Assembly: GCF_001905125.1 (NCBI RefSeq)
Contig: NZ_LWLE01000019.1
Coordinates: forward strand, 1-64,000
Direction of reading: 5' to 3'
DNA: 64,000 nucleotides
Origin: Streptomyces sp. TSRI0281
GTDB taxonomy: Bacteria; Actinomycetota; Actinomycetes; Streptomycetales; Streptomycetaceae
The position numbers were made by a program, and so were the translations under genes. The first letter of the stretch is position 1. The number at the start of each line of letters is the position of its first letter. The notes under the pieces were generated by a model that was not told where the DNA came from, searched no databases, and worked only from the letters and a program-made list of their open reading frames with translations. This document shows, in pieces, positions 58,089 through 64,000 of this stretch.

Positions 58089-61043
58089 ATGCCGGACGAG
58101 GACGAGGAGGACGAAGCGGTGACGAGGCTGTACGGAGAGCCCTTCGACAGCGGCTTCGCGCGGGCCGAGCAGCATCAGCTGGCGGCTGACCACACGGCCG
58201 CGTGCGCTGTCTACGAGGAGTTGCTCACCGAGGCCGTGTCCATCGAGGACTCGCCCGACAGCCGGTTCCTGCGGGCACACCTGCTGTCCGACATCGCGAG
58301 CGTCCGGCTCACCGCCACGGACCTGGCCGGGGCAGAGGATGCCGTCGAACGCTCCCGCGGCCTGCTCGACGGCATCGCGTCCGTGCCGATGGGGCCGCGC
58401 GGCCGTCAACTGTGGTGCGAAGTCCTGCTGAAGACGCTGATCGCCCGGGCCGACCTGCTGCGCAGGACCGGGCGCCTGGACGAGGCACTGTCATGTCTCG
58501 ACGAAGCGGCGGCCAAGCTGCCCGAGTTCGACGATCCCGAGGGGCTGCGCGCCGCCGAACTCGGCCTGAACCGGGTGCACCTGCTGATCGAGCAGGGCGA
58601 GTGGGGAGCGGCCGAGGAACTGGCTTCGGCGCTGCTGTCCACCGTGCCGCCGACCGCGATGGAGACCGTCCCGCGGCTGCTGACCGCCCTCGGCCTGATC
58701 TGCGTCTCGACCGGGCGCTTCGACCCGGCCGAAGACTGCTTCGCCCGCGCGGAGGACAGCTTCCGGGCGATGGGGGACATCGGTGAGCAGCAGGTGCTGC
58801 TCACCCACCGGGCGTACGTCGCGATGCACCGGGGGGACCTGGATCTCGCGGAACGCCTGTACACCGAGGCGTCCGCGTTCTTCGAACGGCAGCGGCGGTT
58901 CGGCGATCTGGCGGTCTGTGAACAGGCCCGTGGCTATCTCGCCGGCAGGCGCGGCGACATCACCCGCGCCGACGAGCTGACCGCGGCGAGCCTGGCCCGG
59001 TTCGAACGGCTCGGCGCCTCGATCGCCGCCGCCGACACCATGCTGCTGGGCGCCCAGCACGCCTATGACCGGGGCGACATCACCGAGATGAAGCGGCTGG
59101 CCCAGGAGGCCCGCGACGTGTACCAGGCGCGGGAGGTGTACGAGCGGTGCGCACAGGTCGACCTCATGCTCGCGAGAACCCTTGAGGACAACCTGAACCG
59201 CACGGACCACGGCGACCACGAGAGGGAGTCCATCGATACCGCGCTCTCCCTCGCCCTTCCCGCCGCACTGGCCCTGGAGGCGGCGCGCTACGACTTCGCC
59301 ACCGCCCATGCGCGCAGTCAGTGGCTGCAACTGGCCGACGAAGCGATGCGGTTGGTCTTCCGGCTCGTCGTGCGCCGGCAGGATCAGGGACTGCTCTTCG
59401 AAGTGGTGGAACACCGCAGTGCGGGCGCCTCCCTGGCACTGAACCGTACGCCGCAGTCGGCTTCGCGCGCCTCGCCTTCAGGGTCCCCCTCCGACGCCGA
59501 CTCCCCCGCCGACGCCGTCTCGGCCTTCCCGAGTGCGGCCATGAAGGCGTACGGGCACGGCGACGGCCCGATGACGCTCGGAGGTGTGGCGGCGGAGGCC
59601 GCTGCCTCGGCCGGCCTGCGCGTCGCGCCGCCGCCGAAGGTACGGATGTCGTCGGAATCGGGCCGCGTCGCACTCCAGGAGTACATCGCGGCGGCCGAGT
59701 TCCGCTACCGCCGACGGATCGTGAACGAGGAAGAGGTGCCGTTCTGGATCACCGACGACCTGACGAGCCGTCCGGTGGTCCAGATCCGGTTGGCCGACGC
59801 CGGTGACCTGTTCATGACCTGGACATGGGCCGGCGGGGCCCGGGGGTTCGGCACCGGCCGCGGGCCCGGTGACGAAGTCGACCGGGCGGTGGGTGCGCTG
59901 GCCGCCGCGCTGCCGGGGCCGGGCGGCGGAACGGAGGGGATGCGGCACGTGTTCGCCTCGGGAGCGCTGGCCGATCACCGGACCGAGCACCGGCTCGCAC
60001 GCGTGCTGGCCGAGGCGCTGTGGCCACAGGGGCTGACGGCGCAGATACGCCAGGTGTCGGCGCGCGCCGGCCGTCCCCTGGTGCGGATCCAGCCGTCCCC
60101 CCGGGTCGCCCAGGTCCCCTGGGAGCTGCTCGCCGTCGACGACGACGGCGACGTCCGGCTCATCGATCTGGCGGATGTCGTGACCTCCGCGCCGGCATCG
60201 CTGCGACGGCAGGACCCCGTCCCATGCCCTGAGCCGGATGTGGACACCGCCGCGCACACCGCCGCCGACACGGTCGTACTCGTCCTCGATCCCCGGGTCC
60301 CCGGATTCCGGGCCGACTCCGCGCTCGGCTCGGTCCTGGGACCGCCCGGCTCGGATCCGGAACTGCTGTCGTTCGTCCGGAGCCGTCTCGACGCGGGCGC
60401 CGTCGTGCCGTCCGTCGCCACCCCGGCGGAGGCCTTCCGCCGCACCGACCTGGACCGGGACTGGCTGAGTGCCGTACTCCGCAGGGGGGCACGCAGACTC
60501 ATGTACGTCGGGCATGTGAGCGGCGCGCCGGTCGAGGGCGGGCAGAGCGAGGACGGCACGCTCCATCTGTGCTGCGATCAGGGGACCGTCGGCCTGGCCG
60601 AGCCGGTCCGCACCCACCGGCCGCTGTCGGCCAAGGACCTCCTGCTGGGCACGCTTCCTCTGCGCGCCGACGGGGAGCCGGGTGCCCGGACCTGGCCCGC
60701 GCCGCCGCGTGTCGCCCTGATCGGCTGCGAGAGCGGCGGGGATCTCCGCTTCGCCGAGCCGTTCGGCCTGGCGACCGCGATGATCCACAACGGTGCCGAG
60801 CTGGTCACCGCCACCCGCTGGGTGCTGCCGACGAGCTTCGCGTTCCACCGGCTGGCCGGCCTGCCCGAGTCCGTACGCCCGCTGTCCGAGGCGATCATCG
60901 CCGTCGACACCGCCCATGAGGACCGCGATCCCGTGGAACGGCTCGGACGCTGGCAGCGCGAGCAACTCGACCAGTGGCGCGCCGGTGGCCGGATCGAGCA
61001 CTCGCCCCTGCTGTGGGCGGCCATGACCTGCATCGTCGTGTGA
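58089..61043 (+). CDS. TPR-CHAT caspase-like protease
   Basis: The 984-residue protein has an N-terminal TPR superhelix (about 20-440; for example LSDIASVRLTATDLAGAEDAVERSRGLL, LLTHRAYVAMHRGDLDLAERLYTEA). A linker rich in Ser/Ala/Asp follows (about 455-500), then a C-terminal CHAT domain (about 640-984). The catalytic dyad is visible as His809 in RLMYVGHVSG and Cys880 in ALIGCESGGD. CHAT proteases cleave partner proteins after recognition through the TPR part; in type III-E CRISPR (Craspase) and other conflict systems they are activated on a signal. Here the partners are probably the two upstream gene products. Confidence 0.85.
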   Translation: MPDEDEEDEAVTRLYGEPFDSGFARAEQHQLAADHTAACAVYEELLTEAVSIEDSPDSRFLRAHLLSDIASVRLTATDLAGAEDAVERSRGLLDGIASVPMGPRGRQLWCEVLLKTLIARADLLRRTGRLDEALSCLDEAAAKLPEFDDPEGLRAAELGLNRVHLLIEQGEWGAAEELASALLSTVPPTAMETVPRLLTALGLICVSTGRFDPAEDCFARAEDSFRAMGDIGEQQVLLTHRAYVAMHRGDLDLAERLYTEASAFFERQRRFGDLAVCEQARGYLAGRRGDITRADELTAASLARFERLGASIAAADTMLLGAQHAYDRGDITEMKRLAQEARDVYQAREVYERCAQVDLMLARTLEDNLNRTDHGDHERESIDTALSLALPAALALEAARYDFATAHARSQWLQLADEAMRLVFRLVVRRQDQGLLFEVVEHRSAGASLALNRTPQSASRASPSGSPSDADSPADAVSAFPSAAMKAYGHGDGPMTLGGVAAEAAASAGLRVAPPPKVRMSSESGRVALQEYIAAAEFRYRRRIVNEEEVPFWITDDLTSRPVVQIRLADAGDLFMTWTWAGGARGFGTGRGPGDEVDRAVGALAAALPGPGGGTEGMRHVFASGALADHRTEHRLARVLAEALWPQGLTAQIRQVSARAGRPLVRIQPSPRVAQVPWELLAVDDDGDVRLIDLADVVTSAPASLRRQDPVPCPEPDVDTAAHTAADTVVLVLDPRVPGFRADSALGSVLGPPGSDPELLSFVRSRLDAGAVVPSVATPAEAFRRTDLDRDWLSAVLRRGARRLMYVGHVSGAPVEGGQSEDGTLHLCCDQGTVGLAEPVRTHRPLSAKDLLLGTLPLRADGEPGARTWPAPPRVALIGCESGGDLRFAEPFGLATAMIHNGAELVTATRWVLPTSFAFHRLAGLPESVRPLSEAIIAVDTAHEDRDPVERLGRWQREQLDQWRAGGRIEHSPLLWAAMTCIVV

Positions 61044-61289
61044 CCGCCGAACGCTCCGCCGAGGCCGGCGGCGCGGCGCCGACCAGGAGCGTAGGCCGGT
61101 GCGGAACATCCGGATCTCACACCGTCATCTGGCGCTGCTCCCGGGTGACCGGTTCCTCCTGACAAGTAGCCCGCAGGTCGCGGACCGGGACGAAGAGGAT
61201 CTGGAAGCCGTATGCGGTGGTGTTCTCCACCGCACCCCGGCGATGTACCGCAGACGCGTGAGCATCACCATCCGCCCCGACCGCGACGG

Positions 61290-61984
61290 ATGACCGGCGT
61301 CGACGGACTGGCCCTGAGCCCCGACGGTCGCACCCTGTACGTCTCCCGGACCACCACGCGGCAGCTCCTGGAGGTCTGGGACATCCAGCGGAACAAGCGC
61401 CTGAGGACGCTGAACAACGTTCCGGCAGGGGGCATGGCCGTTCGCGACGACCAGCGCGTCCGCGTCACCGGGCAGGACCAGGTGACCGACCTCCGTACAG
61501 GACGGACGCGGTATCGCGCCCTCGGCGAGGGCATGTCCGACGTACTGGCCTTCGGCCCGGATGGAGCGCACTTCGCGGCCGGTAACGCGCAGGGACACGT
61601 CACCGTGTGGGACGGCGAGGTGCGCGACCGCCTTGGTGTGGCCGGCACGGGCCCCGACGAGTCCGTCACCGCACTCGCCTTCTCCCCGGACGGCGTCACC
61701 CTGGCAGTCGCGGGGAGCGGGGGGGGGGACCATCCAGCTCTGGGACGTGGCCTCCAGCCGCCCTCTCGGTACCCCCTCCCCGCCTCTGGCGACCGCCCCC
61801 ACACGCTGGCTTTCAATCGGGACGGCACCGGTTGTACGTCGCCGCTGTCCACGTACAGCTCCGGATGTACGACATCGCGCCTATGCGGGTGGCTCACCAG
61901 GTCTGCGCCCGTATCGGCTCCGGGCTCTCCCCCGAGGAATGGAAGGCTTACCTGCCCGGCCTCCGGTATCGCAGAACGTGCTGA
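61290..61984 (+). pseudogene. Frameshifted WD40-repeat protein
   Basis: WD40 blades are visible: VDGLALSPDGRTLYVSRTTT, LLEVWDIQRNKRLRTL, SDVLAFGPDGAHFAAGNAQG followed by HVTVWDG, and ALAFSPDGVTLAVAGSGG. A run of ten G residues (61719-61728) then shifts the frame; TIQLWDVASSRPLGTPSPPL continues in a second frame, and LYVAAVHVQLRMYDIAPMRV with a GSGLSPEEWKAYLPGLRYRR C-terminus in a third. This is the usual end of Streptomyces WD40 proteins. The 5' part is missing. The first shift could also be a sequencing error; the second is independent. Confidence 0.7.
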
Positions 61985-62023
61985 GCACGGGCCACTCGGT
62001 GGCCAGGGGCAGAAAACGGGTCG

Positions 62024-62338
62024 TCAGGACGTGTCGCACTCCTGCCGATTGCCACCCTTGCGCCGGCTCACCATCATCAGGACCAGGCCGCTCAGCAGAA
62101 GCACACTGCCGGTCAGGGTCCCCCACTGGCGGGTGCCGGTGCCGTCGAGCGCCAGCAGGAAGAGCGTCTGCCAGCACAGGGCGAAGGCAACCGCCGACTG
62201 GCCCCAGCCGTGAAGCCGCGGGCGTCGGACCGGCGACCGGTTCGAGGCAAGCACCCAGCCGCGGGTGAGCGCCGCTACGCCCGAGGCGGCGATGAGCAAC
62301 GCCACCAGAACGACAGATATGCCCAGGTAAAGCTCCAT
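62024..62338 (-). CDS. Small membrane protein
   Basis: The 104-residue protein starts MELYLGISVVLVALLIAASG behind a GGGAGGGGCC site and has three predicted helices (ISVVLVALLIAASGVAAL, QSAVAFALCWQTLFLLALDG, LTGSVLLLSGLVLMMVS) with a basic tail. The family is not recognised. The frame is open upstream but without coding character. Confidence 0.6.
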   Translation of the reverse strand: MELYLGISVVLVALLIAASGVAALTRGWVLASNRSPVRRPRLHGWGQSAVAFALCWQTLFLLALDGTGTRQWGTLTGSVLLLSGLVLMMVSRRKGGNRQECDTS

Positions 62339-62480
62339 GGCCCCTCCCCTGCGCACCGGACCCACGCAGTACGCCCACTTGATCATCACGCCGGCCCGGC
62401 CACCCACTCCAAGAGGGTGCTCGGGTGGCGATTGCGCCCTCACCCGAGCACCACCGCCTGCCGCACGGCCCGGAGCGGAA

Positions 62481-62714
62481 TCAGCTCTTCGGTAAGAGTG
62501 CTGCCACCCACAAGAACTCGGTGACGCCTCGGCCGTACAGCAGGTCCTCCGCATCGACGCCCATGTCGTCGGCGCAGGCGGTCCAGGTAGATCCGCTCGA
62601 CTCCGTAAGGCGATGGAACCACCTCATGACGTCGGTCACGGCCAACTCTTGCAGCGCCCGCACCGCGTTGTCAGGCGGGCGGCGCTCGGCCTGCCTACCC
62701 GCTACGGAAAACAC
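62481..62714 (-). CDS. Hypothetical 77-aa protein
   Basis: MFSVAGRQAERRPPDNAVRA, then LQELAVTDVMRWFHRLTESS and GVDAEDLLYGRGVTEFLWVA. The product looks like a compact helical protein with reasonable codon bias. It may be a genuine small gene or a remnant; nothing links it to its neighbours. Confidence 0.35.
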   Translation of the reverse strand: MFSVAGRQAERRPPDNAVRALQELAVTDVMRWFHRLTESSGSTWTACADDMGVDAEDLLYGRGVTEFLWVAALLPKS

Positions 62715-62858
62715 CGTTGCAGTATGAGGACGTGAACGAAAACCCGCCTACGCCAAACGCCCTCTGACACGCACCGGAACCGGGTCGGACGAGAGCCTGA
62801 TGACACCAAGTCCGGCTCAGGACGGAGAAGTGGGCCCGAAGCCCGCTCCCCGTCGAGA

Positions 62859-64000
62859 TCAGACCCTGACCGTCGGGTGGTGGATGTCGAACCACGCTCC
62901 CAGGTCGAGCGTGCGCTCCAGCAGCATCCGCTGTCGCTGGCTCAGGTCGGCGGCGGGCCGGGTGGTGGCCTCGGTCAGGCCCTCATGGTTGACCAGTTGC
63001 ACCGCCGGATGCCCGGTTCGCAGCAGGTCGGCACCCTGGGACTGAATGGCCATGACATACGCGGGGTCGAACGTGCCCGGGTAGCCGCTCTTCTTACGGT
63101 CGGCGACCGACGCGGGCAGGACGTCCCGAGTGGCGGCGCGCAGCAGGCTCTTCTCACGGCCGTCGAAGGTCTTCAGGGACCAGGGGGCGTTGAAGACGTA
63201 CTGCACGAGACGGTGGTCGCAGAACGGGACGCGGACCTCCAGTCCGACGGCCATGCTCATGCGGTCCTTGCGGTCGAGCAGGATCTGCACCATGCGGGTC
63301 AGATGGAGGTGGCTGACCACCCGCATACGCTGATCCAGGCCGGTCTCACCGTCCAGCACGGGGGTCTCCGCGACGGCCGTGCGGTAGCTCTCGTCGATGT
63401 AGTCGCTGAGGCCGAGCGCGGGCTTGAGGTCCTCGCTGATCTGGCCGCCGGACTCGACCAGGGAGTGCTGGCCCGCCAGCCAGGGGAAGGTTTCGGCGTA
63501 CTGCCGCTCGTCGTGGAACCACGGGTAGCCGCCGAACACCTCGTCCGCGGACTCACCGGACAGCGCGACGGTGGAGTGGCGGCGGACTGCGGCGAAGAGC
63601 AGGTAGAGGGAGTTGTCGCGGTCGCCGATGCCGATCGGCAGGTCGCGGGCTCCGACGGCTGCGCGGCGGACCTCCGGGGCGGACAGCGCCGCCCCGTCCA
63701 GGATGATGTCCTTGTGGTCGCAGCCCACGTATGCGGCGACGGCGTGGACGTAGGGGGTGTCCTGAGTGGGCGAGACGTCGATGGCCTGGAAGTGCTTGTC
63801 CTGGTCGGGGAAGTCGACGGCGAAGCTGCGCACCGTCTCGCCCTGGGGCGCGAGGTGGATCTGCGACAGAGAGGTGAGCGCGGAGGAATCCAGCCCGCCG
63901 GACAGCAGCGTGCAGCGGGGCACGTCGGCGACGAGCTGGCGCTGGACGATGTCGTCGAGTAACTCGCGGACGTGCGCGACCGTCGCTTCCTTGCTGTCGG
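62859..64000 (-). CDS. Asparagine synthase (glutamine-hydrolysing) family, partial at the window edge
   Basis: The C-terminal synthetase domain is visible for 380 codons. It has the PP-loop CTLLSGGLDSSALTSLSQ, SGESADEVFGGYPWF, DRKDRMSMAVGLEVRVPFCD (acidic Mg site), RKKSGYPGTFDP and the C-terminal YF-type helices. The N-terminal glutaminase domain lies beyond the right edge. Length and motifs fit AsnB-type enzymes. The preceding residues (KEATVAHVRELLDDIVQRQL, then VADVPR) are typical. A role in asparagine or in natural-product amidation cannot be distinguished here. Confidence 0.88.
   Translation of the reverse strand, partial: DSKEATVAHVRELLDDIVQRQLVADVPRCTLLSGGLDSSALTSLSQIHLAPQGETVRSFAVDFPDQDKHFQAIDVSPTQDTPYVHAVAAYVGCDHKDIILDGAALSAPEVRRAAVGARDLPIGIGDRDNSLYLLFAAVRRHSTVALSGESADEVFGGYPWFHDERQYAETFPWLAGQHSLVESGGQISEDLKPALGLSDYIDESYRTAVAETPVLDGETGLDQRMRVVSHLHLTRMVQILLDRKDRMSMAVGLEVRVPFCDHRLVQYVFNAPWSLKTFDGREKSLLRAATRDVLPASVADRKKSGYPGTFDPAYVMAIQSQGADLLRTGHPAVQLVNHEGLTEATTRPAADLSQRQRMLLERTLDLGAWFDIHHPTVRV

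Noticed and set aside
62859..64000. Asparagine-synthase-like gene as a lasso-peptide cyclase
   Set aside because: No precursor or B-protein genes are adjacent in the window, and the motifs and typical AsnB pre-loop sequence fit ordinary AsnB; the rest lies outside the window.

Overview
The window is high-GC actinobacterial DNA. Codon third positions are almost always G or C, GTG starts are common, and gene content is Streptomyces-like. An intact SapB/Ram morphogenetic lanthipeptide locus places it in Streptomyces or a very close relative. I see no rRNA, tRNA, CRISPR array or phage structural gene. Many decayed transposases, gene fragments and orphan biosynthetic islands suggest an accessory part of the chromosome, such as an arm, rather than the core.

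Layout. 1-4.1 kb: an oxidoreductase remnant, a phosphotransferase, an SDR oxidoreductase and a decayed IS630-type transposase. 4.2-5.5 kb: a two-gene RiPP locus, a 25-residue precursor ending AYAWYGWI followed by a cytochrome P450. It has the architecture of the atropopeptide (tryptorubin) family. 5.9-10.1 kb: an SMI1-like protein, LtrA, a DUF6193-like protein and a hypothetical protein. 10.6-17.9 kb: ramC-ramS-ramA-ramB with convergent ramR, which make, export and regulate a SapB-like surfactant peptide. 18.3-21.0 kb: three genes resembling a WXG100/ESX-type substrate set. 21.6-23.2 kb: a DGPF (YCII) protein translationally coupled to an ECF42-like sigma factor. 23.4-26.6 kb: a large secreted DNRLRE-type protein, a small membrane partner and a strong terminator. 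26.6-33.9 kb: a hydrolase lacking its nucleophile, a DUF402 protein, immunity-like proteins, transposase debris, and an MBL-fold hydrolase divergent from a CGNR regulator.

34.7-38.9 kb is a compact cassette: KASIII-like enzyme, carrier protein, proline-type adenylation enzyme and acyl-CoA dehydrogenase, as expected for making and transferring pyrrole-2-carboxylate. An ACC-synthase-like PLP enzyme lies beyond a TnpB remnant (39.7-41.1 kb). A MarR/hydrolase divergent pair, an LGFP fragment and a recognisable but broken IS5-family element follow. 45.4-51.6 kb holds a SpoIIE-type phosphatase, a large HTH/TPR-like regulator and an unusual minus-strand set: an acyl-CoA dehydrogenase homologue lacking both usual catalytic glutamates, a ThiS/MoaD-like sulfur carrier ending in Gly-Gly, and a methyltransferase.

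52-64 kb contains a hypB remnant, a PlsC-like acyltransferase, a DUF3592 membrane protein, a three-gene operon ending in a TPR-CHAT caspase-like protease, a frameshifted WD40 gene, small membrane and hypothetical genes, and the 3' part of an asparagine synthase cut by the window edge.

The strongest discovery candidates are the atropopeptide-type locus with a variant core, the pyrrole cassette with an orphan ACC-synthase-like neighbour, the sulfur-carrier/dehydrogenase/methyltransferase set, and the TPR-CHAT operon. All functions are read from motifs and gene context; no database search was possible.
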